Shown here in pieces: positions 42,669 to 49,766 of a stretch of DNA of 49,766 bases. Source of the DNA: Bacteroidales bacterium (GTDB lineage Bacteria > Bacteroidota > Bacteroidia > Bacteroidales > Bacteroidaceae). The stretch covers positions 1 to 49,766 of the forward strand of contig SFIS01000006.1 of NCBI GenBank assembly GCA_004555245.1, read 5' to 3'. How positions within the stretch are numbered: the first letter of the stretch is position 1; each line of letters begins with the position of its first letter. Below the pieces are notes generated by a model. The model was not told the origin of the DNA and searched no databases. It worked only from the letters and a program-made list of their open reading frames with translations. The translations under genes were made by a program, and so were the position numbers.

Positions 42669-42728
42669 GAGGACGGGAGAGGATGTGAGAGGACGGGAGA
42701 GGATGTGAGAGGATGCAAGAGGATGGGC
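42669..42728 (+). repeat. 10-bp tandem repeat, six units
   Basis: GAGGACGGGA and GAGGATGTGA alternate, then GAGGATGCAA and GAGGATGGGC. A purine-rich strand downstream of the OmpA terminator, in the gap between convergent genes. Confidence 0.85.
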
Positions 42729-42819
42729 TGTAAAGCAAGCGGCGGGCGGCATGTTGTAGTGCCGCCCGCCGGGGAATGGTTTGATATGGCTTTGTCCTTT
42801 CCTTTCTGCCTGTCCTGTC

Positions 42820-43971
42820 CTATCCTTTCTTTTCTGCCAGCTTTATTCTTTCAGCCATCTCTATCGCCATGAGAGCTTCACCCGGCATGAGGTAGTCATT
42901 TTTCTTTGCCAAGAGTTCTTCGTAGAGGGTGTCAGCCTTTGCCTTGTCGTTTAGGCAGAGAAGGTTGACGGCGAAAAGTGCGGCTGTCTTCATGGGCGAA
43001 TAGGCTTTGTTGGCTTCGAGATAGCGCATCGTCTGTTTTGTCAGGATGCGGTCCACCACGTCTTTCCTGCCGGTGGTGAGCAGTTCGAGCAGGATATGGT
43101 CGGCGTTCTTTTCCATGCAGAGCAGCTGAGACAGTTTCTCTATGCCATCAAGCTCTTCGCATACGGCGCGCGCCTCGGAGTATCTGCCCTGGTCTTCTAA
43201 CCATGTCATGAAGTTGAGACGGTTGCTTATGGCGAAATAGTCGTCCTTGTCCCGCGGCTTGACATCCTCAAACCATTCTGCCGGCATGTCTTTCAGACGC
43301 TCGCCCCTTGACAGTCCGCCTGCCATCTGCATCATCCTGAAGAAGAACACCCTCGCCTTCTTGTCGCGCCAGAGTAGCATGATGTTTCTTCCGTCGTTGC
43401 TCAGACCGTTGAGCGTCAGTGGTATGCCGTTCATTCCGCCTAACAGTATTGCGGCGAAAGCGGTCATCATACAGAATGAGTCTCCCACCATCGACAAGTC
43501 TGATGTCCTCAACATGATGATGGCAACAACAGCCGACAGGATATTCATCACGACACCTCCGGCGTTGTACCAGAAGTAGGGGATGTCTTTTGGTTCCCGT
43601 TCTCTACCGAAGTCCATCAGACACTGGCCGCCTGTGCCTGCGATGTTGAATTTCTTGTATCTCAGTTTCCCGTCCGTGTCTCTCACTATGGCGAATTTGA
43701 AGAGGCGTATCGAGAGGAAGCGGAAGCCGGTGGCAAGGCCGCCAAGCGCATGTCCCGTCTCGTGCAAGGCGAACTGTATCACCACCGCCACGATCAGCGC
43801 CACGAATGTGACGGCGACGCTCAGAGCCAGTTCGCCGATGCCGACGTCCTTTGTCTTGAGATTCTCCATGGCGTCCGGACCGTCTATAAGGATGATGATG
43901 AGATATGCTATCCCTAAGCCTATTACCACTCCGACAGCCAGACCGAGCAGCATTTTCAGTAATGTCTTCAT
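42820..43971 (-). CDS. M50-like membrane zinc peptidase
   Basis: A 383-aa protein with an N-terminal membrane helix (3-28), a second helix (about 49-68) running into HETGH (His70, Glu71, His74), the HExxH zinc motif inside a membrane segment as in site-2 proteases, and later helices (GGVVMNILSAVVAIIM, MMTAFAAILLGGMNGIPLTL). The second motif near GGVVMNILSAV corresponds to the third zinc-ligand region but lacks a clear Asp. The C-terminal about 180 residues are helical and soluble. The start at 43971 is chosen because the upstream in-frame 40 residues are charged, low-complexity and overlap the previous gene and the palindromic leader. It may cleave membrane regulators; substrate unknown. Confidence 0.8.
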   Translation of the reverse strand: MKTLLKMLLGLAVGVVIGLGIAYLIIILIDGPDAMENLKTKDVGIGELALSVAVTFVALIVAVVIQFALHETGHALGGLATGFRFLSIRLFKFAIVRDTDGKLRYKKFNIAGTGGQCLMDFGREREPKDIPYFWYNAGGVVMNILSAVVAIIMLRTSDLSMVGDSFCMMTAFAAILLGGMNGIPLTLNGLSNDGRNIMLLWRDKKARVFFFRMMQMAGGLSRGERLKDMPAEWFEDVKPRDKDDYFAISNRLNFMTWLEDQGRYSEARAVCEELDGIEKLSQLLCMEKNADHILLELLTTGRKDVVDRILTKQTMRYLEANKAYSPMKTAALFAVNLLCLNDKAKADTLYEELLAKKNDYLMPGEALMAIEMAERIKLAEKKG

Positions 43972-44010
43972 TGCTTTCTGTTTTTGTTTTTTGTCCTTGT
44001 TCTTGCTTCG

Positions 44011-44040
44011 GTGTTCTTCGACCTCGTCTAAGAATACGGG
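44011..44040 (-). promoter_or_regulatory. Second copy of the xerD-leader palindrome, before the M50-like gene
   Basis: Read on the minus strand: CCCGTATTCTTAGACGAGG followed by TCGAAGAACAC, 25 of about 27 compared bases equal to the xerD copy. The palindrome is slightly imperfect here. It lies 40 bp before the M50 start and 10 bp after the upstream stop. Confidence 0.6.
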
Positions 44041-44050
44041 AGGGTGGGGG

Positions 44051-44638
44051 TCAGCCGTTGCGGCTTGGCTGTCGGCAGAGAGCTTTCGCATACTGCTCTG
44101 CCTTGCGTTCCGGCTTCATGGGATATGCCCTTGAACTGCTTGGCATACGGAAGAGGCGTATTTCCCGCCCGTCGTGTTGCACCGTGACATACTCGCCCAC
44201 CTTCGGCTCTTGTGCTCCGAAACGCCGGCAAAGTGTTGCGGTGGCAAGCTGTCCGGCTGTGATGACGGTGTCGCATAGCGGCATTCTGCCAAGCATCGCC
44301 TCTACGTCGGTCTCCTCGATGATGTCGAGGTCTTTGTCTGACGCCGTGTTCTTTGTGCGTACAATCTTCGTCGCGGTGTCGTACATGGCGATGCCCTGCT
44401 CACGCAGGAAAGCCTCTATCTTCTTCTGGTCGAAGCGTTTCTCCCCTTCGATAATGAAATGTGTCTTGTCGTTGAAGAATATGATGCCCATGATGCGCCA
44501 CATGTCGTTCTGGAAGTTCGGGTAGTAGAACGGCATACACCATCTGTGCGGTGCGGGCGGGAATGTGCCCAGCATCAGTATTCTCGCCCCTTCGGGCATG
44601 AAAGGTTCAAACGGGTGGGTCTCTATGTTTCTGTCCAT
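44051..44638 (-). CDS. Uracil-DNA glycosylase family protein
   Basis: A 195-aa cytoplasmic protein of the UDG/Mug superfamily. Motif 1 ARILMLGTFPPAPHRW (18-32) matches the family's G-x-x-P loop; the C-terminal DNA-intercalation motif is near RMPSSSRAYPM. A central helix-rich part holds KIVRTKNTASDKDLD, as in the Bacteroidetes subfamily annotated as uracil-DNA glycosylase. It probably excises uracil or mismatched bases in base-excision repair; activity not proven by motif alone. It lies between the hydrolase (49-bp gap) and the M50-like gene on the same strand. Confidence 0.85.
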   Translation of the reverse strand: MDRNIETHPFEPFMPEGARILMLGTFPPAPHRWCMPFYYPNFQNDMWRIMGIIFFNDKTHFIIEGEKRFDQKKIEAFLREQGIAMYDTATKIVRTKNTASDKDLDIIEETDVEAMLGRMPLCDTVITAGQLATATLCRRFGAQEPKVGEYVTVQHDGREIRLFRMPSSSRAYPMKPERKAEQYAKALCRQPSRNG

Positions 44639-44687
44639 GATGTCTTTTTCGGTTAGATTCCGGAGCTTGGAGTTGTCACGGAATGTG

Positions 44688-46010
44688 TCATGGCTTTGTC
44701 GTCTCGTTTATCCATTTCGCCATCGTCTCCAGGACTTCCGGCGCTATGGTCTCCTCTATCTGTTGGTATTCTCTGAAATCGCCTGTCGTGCAATGCTGGA
44801 ACAGGTGGTTGAGATTGTCATACTCCTTGATGCACGGCCTGCACCCGGTGAGTCCCTGACGCAGGGCGTCGAGGTTCGTCTGGCAGTCCACCTGTGTGTC
44901 TCGTTTACCGTTTATTGCAAGTACGGGGCATCTGACGTTTTTTAGCGAAGTCCTAATATCCAACGCCACGAAGCATCTGAAGAACGGTGTCTCGCATTGT
45001 TTCACGGCTTTGTCGAACATCTGTCTCAGCTGTGGCGGCACCTGTGCTGCACATTCCGTCCCCACCGACTTCCCTTCGGCGATGTTCTTGAACGCTTCTC
45101 CCAATGCCTTGCAGTATGCCTCTGTCATCTCGTCCGATACTCCGGCTTTCTTCAGCCCGTCTCTGTTCTGCATCAGCAGGGTCTCGCTGCCGGGCATCAC
45201 CATTCCTGCCATCGACACGACAAAGTCAGCCTTTCCCTCTGCTGCCATCATGAGGGCTATCGTGCCGCCTTCGCTGTGGCCGAGTACTCCTGTCTTGCCG
45301 AATCTCCCCCGTACGACGGTCATGGCTGCCTCGGCGTCCTTCTTGAAATCTTCTGTGGTGAAATCAGCAAACCTTACGCTCTTGTCGCCGTAGCCGCGGT
45401 CGTCGTATCTCAGCGTGGCGATGCCGTGACGGGCGAGCGCGTCGGCTATTACGGCGAACGGCTTGTGCAGGAACAGCTCTTCGTCACGGTTCTGCTGACC
45501 GCTGCCCGTTACCATCACGACAACGGGCGTGTCCCTCGTCATCTTCTCCGGCACTGTCAGTGTGCCGTTGAAGGTGAAGCCGGCGTTGCTGAAGGTCACC
45601 TCTTCGGTCTTGTAGGCGAACGGCGGCTGAGGTGTCTGCGGACGTCTCGTCTCCACCTTCCCCCTCTTCAGTGTCAGCGGCAGTGACATGCCCCCTTGCG
45701 TGAAAGAACCCCTTATCTCTTCGCCTTCCATCTTCCCATTGAAGGCGGCGCCTATCGCACCCACCGTCACGCTTATCGTGCCGTCGGCATCAACGGTCTT
45801 CTCGGCCTTGATGCCTTTTGCACCCTGTGCCGGCGAATCCATCGTGCAGCCGTCTGCCGAGAAGTTGAACACTAATGGCAGCTTCATGCCTCCAAGGTCC
45901 AGATCGCCTTTCCACGACCCCTCCTGGGCGTTTGCCGTCATGTAGAAGAGACAGAGCGACAGTGTCGCGATGATGCGCAGGCTTTTCAGATGTGTCATTT
46001 TCTTTTTCAT
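44688..46010 (-). CDS. Secreted alpha/beta hydrolase
   Basis: A 440-aa protein with signal peptide (about 1-29, TANAQ). An N-terminal beta domain (GSWKGDLDLGGMKLPLVF, about 30-120) precedes an alpha/beta-hydrolase domain with oxyanion region VMVTGSGQQNRDE, nucleophile Ser246 in GHSEGG, and catalytic His in DNLNHLFQ. This is the architecture of Bacteroidales S9-like/esterase proteins often annotated as alpha/beta fold hydrolases. The start at 46010 is preferred to an in-frame ATG 63 bp upstream because that would lie at or before the likely -7 box. Substrate unknown. Confidence 0.87.
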   Translation of the reverse strand: MKKKMTHLKSLRIIATLSLCLFYMTANAQEGSWKGDLDLGGMKLPLVFNFSADGCTMDSPAQGAKGIKAEKTVDADGTISVTVGAIGAAFNGKMEGEEIRGSFTQGGMSLPLTLKRGKVETRRPQTPQPPFAYKTEEVTFSNAGFTFNGTLTVPEKMTRDTPVVVMVTGSGQQNRDEELFLHKPFAVIADALARHGIATLRYDDRGYGDKSVRFADFTTEDFKKDAEAAMTVVRGRFGKTGVLGHSEGGTIALMMAAEGKADFVVSMAGMVMPGSETLLMQNRDGLKKAGVSDEMTEAYCKALGEAFKNIAEGKSVGTECAAQVPPQLRQMFDKAVKQCETPFFRCFVALDIRTSLKNVRCPVLAINGKRDTQVDCQTNLDALRQGLTGCRPCIKEYDNLNHLFQHCTTGDFREYQQIEETIAPEVLETMAKWINETTKP

Positions 46011-46038
46011 AAGTATGTGTTTGTATGGAAATCTTCTG

Positions 46039-46046
46039 CAAATATA
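46039..46046 (-). promoter_or_regulatory. -7 element of the alpha/beta hydrolase operon
   Basis: On the minus strand TATATTTG fits TAnnTTTG, about 30 bp before the start at 46010; the nearest TTG is 24 bp upstream, longer than ideal. Confidence 0.55.
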
Positions 46047-46152
46047 GCATTTTTTTTTCATTTTTGAAGACAATTCCGAATGACAAGTGTCGTTTGTATA
46101 TTATCTTTAACATTTTCTCCCCGGGTGTCTCTCCGTATTCTATACAAGACAG

Positions 46153-46208
46153 AAGCTGCCGGAACGTATGCCTGCTCGATGTGTGCAGACATACTGTTCC
46201 GGCAGCTT
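46153..46208 (-). terminator. Strong hairpin after the M16 peptidase gene
   Basis: AAGCTGCCGGAACGTATG (46153-46170) pairs with CATACTGTTCCGGCAGCTT (46190-46208) with one bulged base. It lies just beyond the M16 stop; no T tract on the minus strand. Confidence 0.7.
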
Positions 46209-46229
46209 GTTTTATGCGGATGCCATGTT

Positions 46230-49136
46230 TCAGAAACCGAAAATCTCTTCCGTCGTGATGTATCTCACCGGTCCGAGTTTCTCCAATGCCTTGGTGTCAA
46301 GCTCGTCCTTGTTGCCGAGGATGAAGCGTTTGCGCGGTTTGCCCACGATGTTCTTGCGCTCGAAGCTGACGATGTCGGCGAGAGTGAGCTTCGGCAGAGC
46401 CTCGTAAACACGCTTCATGAGGCTCTCGCTCAGTCCGAGGCGCTGCATGTTAAGATACGACTGCAGCACGGCGTCGCGTATGGTGCGCTGTGTGGCGATG
46501 CTCTTCATGCTGTTCTGGCGTGCTATCTCGAATGCGCTCTGCGACTGCGGGATGGTGTCGATAATCTCGCGGAAGGTGCTGATGCAGTCCATCATCTTGT
46601 CGTTCTGCGTGGCGATGAAATCGAAGAATCTGTAGCTCGACGAGAGCTTCGACGGCGTCACATAGCGTGCGCTGGCACTGTAGGCGAGGCCGCGTGCCTC
46701 GCGAAGCTCCTGGAAGACGATGGCGTTCATGCCGCCACCGAAGTATTCGTTGAAGAGACGCTCCGTAGGATAGCTGTCGATGTCGAATCTCTTGCCGTCG
46801 TTAGCCACCTCTATCATGTAGATGTTCTTTGCGTCGTAGGGCGCTATCAGCGTCTCGGCAGCCTTCACCTGCTGGAGCTCGTAGGGCTTGCCCTCTGGCA
46901 CGGGAAGCGGCTTCTTCGCTGTCTTGTGGTTCTTGGCGAGAATCTTGAGGAAGTCTTTCTCGCCTGTCGGGCCGAAATACAGCACCTTGTGTGCGTAGCT
47001 GTTCAGACGGCGCAGCATGTCGGGCAGCATATCGGACGACGCATTCTGAAGGTCGGCGTTGCTCAGTGTGTTTGTCTGTGAGTTGTAGCTGCCGTAGAAA
47101 GCGTACAGCTGCAGCGCGCTGAAGTTCGACCTCTGGTCGCTCTTCGCATCCTCGCGCTGCTTGACGACGAGATTCACGTAGTTGTCGTAAGATGCCTTGT
47201 CGCCCTTGGCGTTCAGAAGGAAATCCTCCAGTAGCGCAAGTGCCTGCGGCATGTTCTCGTCAAGGCCGGAGAGGCTGACGGTGAGACAGTCGTCTTCCAC
47301 ATCTATGTTATAGTCGCAAGCCAGCCTGTAGAAGTCCTGCTTTATCTCTGCCGCCGACTTACTGTCCGTACCTATATAATATAGATACTGCGGGGCAAGT
47401 GCAATACCCTTCACGTCCTCGCTGCCGAACTCGTAGCGGAAACTCAGGCTGAACAGACCGTCGCTGTCGTTGTGCTTGTAAAGCACCGGCAGTCCGCCCT
47501 TCCCCGTCAGCATCTTCATGTCACGCGCATAGTCAACGAAGACCGGCTCGATAGGCTCTGCCTCCGACGATGCGATGTCCGTGAGAAACTGGCTCTGCTT
47601 GTCGCGGTTGGCTGGGATGGCGGTGATCTGGGGCTTCTCTATCTTCACGAGGGTGGTGTCCTCGCCCTGACGCTTGTAAACACAGCAGTAGTTGTCGCTG
47701 AAATGCCGTTTGATGAAATCCACCATCTCCTGCTTCGTGATGCCGTTGATACGCCCGATGCGACCTGCCTCCACCTCCCAAGGTCTGCCGCTCACAAACG
47801 ACTGCACGAACTTGTCGGCACGCATCTCGTTGCTCAGCAGCGACTTGTAGTAGTCAAGCTTGATGTTGTTCTTTACGGAAGGCAGCAGTTCGTCAGAGAA
47901 TTCGCCACGCTTCATCTTCTCCAATTCTGACAGGAGAAGCTGACGCACCTCCTCAAGTTTCTGCCCCGCCTTAGGCACGCCGATGAGCACGAAGGCCGAG
48001 TAGTCGGTCTGGGTGTACGGAAACGCCTGCACGGCCTGCAGCTTCATAGGCTGCTCAAGGTCAAGCTCCATCACACCGGCCTTGCCGTTGGCTATCATGT
48101 CGGCAAGGACGTTGAGGGTGTCGGTAGATAACTCTTTCTCGCCTCCGAAGCGCCATGCCAGCATAACATTCTCAGCCTGCTTGCCCACAACAGACGTGTC
48201 GCGAGGCGAAGTGATGGGCGCAAGAGCCGGAAACTCTGGACGGGACAGCGTCATGTTGGCCTCCCAATCGCCGAAATAGCGGTCTATCTGAGCAATGACC
48301 TTGTCCGGATCGAAGTCGCCCGACATACACACCGCGATGTTGTTCGGAACATAGTAGCGCTTGTAGTAGTTCTCGATGTTCACTATCGACGGGTTCTTCA
48401 GATGCTCCTGAGTGCCCAGCGTCGTCTGCGTGCCGTAGGGATGGGTGGGGTAGAGCAGTTTGCCAAGCGCAGCGATACTCTTGCGCATATCGGCTGTCAG
48501 GGACATGTTATACTCCTCATAGACAGTCTCAAGCTCAGTGTGGAAGCCGCGGATGACAGCATTCTTGAAACGGTCGCTCTGTATCTTAAGCCAGTTCTCC
48601 ACCTCGTTCGACGGGATGTCCTCCGTATAACACGTCACGTCGTTCGACGTGTATGCGTTGGAACCCTGCGCACCGATGCTCGCCATCAGCTTGTCATACT
48701 CGTTCGGAATGTTATACTGTGCGGCAAGCTGCGACACAGAGTCTATCTCATGGTACAGACGCTTGCGCTCGGAGGCGTCCGTCACCGTGCGGTAAGCCTC
48801 GAAACGCGCGCGGATATCGTCAAGCAGAGGCTTCTCCTTGGCATAGTCGCTTGTGCCGAAATGCGTCGTGCCCTTAAACATCAGATGCTCGAAATAGTGG
48901 GCAAGACCCGTCGTCTCCGCTGGATCGTTACGGCTGCCGGTACGAACGGCGATGTAGGTCTGGATGCGCGGCTCATCCTTGTTAACCGTCAGATAGACTT
49001 TCATGCCATTATCCAAAGTGTAAAGGCGCGAATGCATCATGTCGCCATCAACACTCTTGTAAGGGTAATCCTTGGCAGATAATGCCGTCACGGCAGAAAG
49101 CAGGACGGCAAGAAACAGAAAAAACTTTCTTCTCAT
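46230..49136 (-). CDS. M16 family zinc metallopeptidase (pitrilysin type)
   Basis: A 968-aa protein with signal peptide (1-21, ALSAK), probably periplasmic. The inverted zinc motif HYFEH is at 80-84 (GLAHYFEHLMFKGT), followed by the downstream Glu region ELETVYEEYN near 160. Two tandem M16 units are present: the second half (from about 500) repeats the fold without the zinc site, and carries the substrate-clamping RGLAYSASA region near the end. Such enzymes degrade unstructured peptides in a clam-shell chamber. The start ATG at 49136 is supported by the signal peptide and a good promoter upstream. Confidence 0.95.
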   Translation of the reverse strand: MRRKFFLFLAVLLSAVTALSAKDYPYKSVDGDMMHSRLYTLDNGMKVYLTVNKDEPRIQTYIAVRTGSRNDPAETTGLAHYFEHLMFKGTTHFGTSDYAKEKPLLDDIRARFEAYRTVTDASERKRLYHEIDSVSQLAAQYNIPNEYDKLMASIGAQGSNAYTSNDVTCYTEDIPSNEVENWLKIQSDRFKNAVIRGFHTELETVYEEYNMSLTADMRKSIAALGKLLYPTHPYGTQTTLGTQEHLKNPSIVNIENYYKRYYVPNNIAVCMSGDFDPDKVIAQIDRYFGDWEANMTLSRPEFPALAPITSPRDTSVVGKQAENVMLAWRFGGEKELSTDTLNVLADMIANGKAGVMELDLEQPMKLQAVQAFPYTQTDYSAFVLIGVPKAGQKLEEVRQLLLSELEKMKRGEFSDELLPSVKNNIKLDYYKSLLSNEMRADKFVQSFVSGRPWEVEAGRIGRINGITKQEMVDFIKRHFSDNYCCVYKRQGEDTTLVKIEKPQITAIPANRDKQSQFLTDIASSEAEPIEPVFVDYARDMKMLTGKGGLPVLYKHNDSDGLFSLSFRYEFGSEDVKGIALAPQYLYYIGTDSKSAAEIKQDFYRLACDYNIDVEDDCLTVSLSGLDENMPQALALLEDFLLNAKGDKASYDNYVNLVVKQREDAKSDQRSNFSALQLYAFYGSYNSQTNTLSNADLQNASSDMLPDMLRRLNSYAHKVLYFGPTGEKDFLKILAKNHKTAKKPLPVPEGKPYELQQVKAAETLIAPYDAKNIYMIEVANDGKRFDIDSYPTERLFNEYFGGGMNAIVFQELREARGLAYSASARYVTPSKLSSSYRFFDFIATQNDKMMDCISTFREIIDTIPQSQSAFEIARQNSMKSIATQRTIRDAVLQSYLNMQRLGLSESLMKRVYEALPKLTLADIVSFERKNIVGKPRKRFILGNKDELDTKALEKLGPVRYITTEEIFGF

Positions 49137-49218
49137 GATCTTGTTTTATGATTTGTTTTCATTGCTACACACGGCGGCATATTGCCCGACAACACGACGC
49201 CGGTATATATTCCACCTG

Positions 49219-49249
49219 CAAAGGTACACCTTTTTAGCCGTTCTACAAA
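49219..49249 (-). promoter_or_regulatory. Promoter of the M16 peptidase gene
   Basis: On the minus strand TACCTTTG (49219-49226) with TTTG (49246-49249) 19 bp upstream. The leader is about 80 nt. Confidence 0.75.
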
Positions 49250-49377
49250 CATTTTCGCCCTATTATTACCTTCAAAAACAAAATACACACGACAATCGTA
49301 AAAAATATATACACCCACAATACTTCTGCCAAACGCTCAAGATGCTTCTGCCAAAACCTACAACTATAGCCACTGTG

Positions 49378-49474
49378 CCCCGCAGTTTTGCTGCGTGGTT
49401 CCGTCTCCCTTCCGTCCCCGCCATCCCTCCCGTCCCTTCCCTTCCGTCCTGTTCCCCGCAGCTCGGCTGCGGGG
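49378..49474. repeat. GCAGC hairpins in the right-edge gap
   Basis: CCCCGCAGC-TCG-GCTGCGGGG (49454-49474) is a perfect hairpin, and CGCAG-TTTTG-CTGCG (near 49380-49395) a weaker relative. Between them is a C/T-rich stretch with CCCTTCCGTCC repeats. No gene is seen from 49250 to the window end. Confidence 0.6.
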
Positions 49475-49590
49475 CTCGTTCATCCCTCCCGTGCGCATAT
49501 ATATATAATATGTATGCCCTCCCCGTGCCCTTGACCCAAGTCAAAGAAAGCTCCGAAATCCCCTTTTTCACAAAAAAAATCCCCGAAAAG

Positions 49591-49622
49591 TTTGCGTGTT
49601 CGGGAAAAAGTGCGTACCTTTG
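49591..49622 (+). promoter_or_regulatory. Promoter pointing out of the window
   Basis: TTTG (49591-49594), a 20-bp spacer and TACCTTTG (49615-49622). The downstream 140 nt show a small CCGCC/GGCGG hairpin and no start codon that I can support, so the gene lies beyond the end. Confidence 0.75.
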
Positions 49623-49766
49623 CATCCGCTTTCGACAAACACCGCCGTCCGGCGGATGCCGACGGAGGCACACCGACGATATTTGAAAGATTTACAATAC
49701 AGACAAACAGTACAAGAAGCAGGCATCGGGCTTCGGGCTGCATGGCAGCCGCTTAGTCAGATGTTT

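Overview
The window reads as a chromosomal segment of a Bacteroidales bacterium, most likely Prevotellaceae. This is inferred from -7 boxes of the form TAnnTTTG with a TTG/TTTG about 20 bp upstream, start codons without Shine-Dalgarno sequences, lipoproteins starting CKDYDDD, C-terminal sorting-type tails, and family content (FprA, paired CHR transporters, propeller-type sensors, PL1/GH28 enzymes, OmpA with an EPEP linker, M16 protease). It is moderately GC-rich. No phage, plasmid, IS transposase or CRISPR array is visible.

Layout. 1-3.2 kb: a palindrome-rich gene-free edge, then (minus strand) an A-type flavoprotein and a two-gene chromate-type transporter. 3.3-16.1 kb (plus strand): a response regulator-PP2C phosphatase; a membrane-anchored coiled-coil propeller protein; a 928-aa propeller sensor whose histidine-kinase H-box has Asp where His is expected; a small soluble kinase with an intact H-box; a TonB-dependent receptor with an N-terminal TPR-like region; a free-standing A-PCP-TE synthetase with a Cys-type thioesterase nucleophile; and a PAP2 phosphatase. 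This is the best candidate for an undescribed system: signalling proteins placed beside an outer-membrane receptor and a one-module peptide-synthetase-like enzyme. 16.5-18.8 kb: metG and tRNA-Arg(CCU). 19.3-26.7 kb: pectin-related enzymes (PL1 lyase, Asp-box sialidase-like protein, GH28), with no SusC/SusD pair in the window. 26.7-29.5 kb: aroQ, an orphan minimal nucleotidyltransferase and an O-methyltransferase, divergent from xerD. 30.3-42.6 kb: envelope proteins (AraC-type HTH protein, a 1305-aa lipoprotein with codon use suggesting high expression, a small lipoprotein, two secreted proteins with C-terminal tails, OmpA-like porin). 42.8-49.1 kb (minus): M50-like peptidase, UDG-family protein, alpha/beta hydrolase, M16 peptidase. 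The right edge ends in a promoter pointing out of the window.

The non-coding DNA is unusually structured. At least nine copies of a repeat carrying the palindrome TGTCAC-CTC-GTGACA lie only between genes, often in tandem with periods of 139-156 bp. A second hairpin element flanks metG/tRNA-Arg, with paired substitutions that keep its stems. A long palindromic element and a half copy of it follow the stop codons on either side of the signalling/receptor block. Further short tandem repeats have 9-, 10- and 22-bp units. A palindromic 30-mer lies in the same orientation upstream of xerD and of the M50 gene. Functional statements come from motifs read by eye; no database search was possible.
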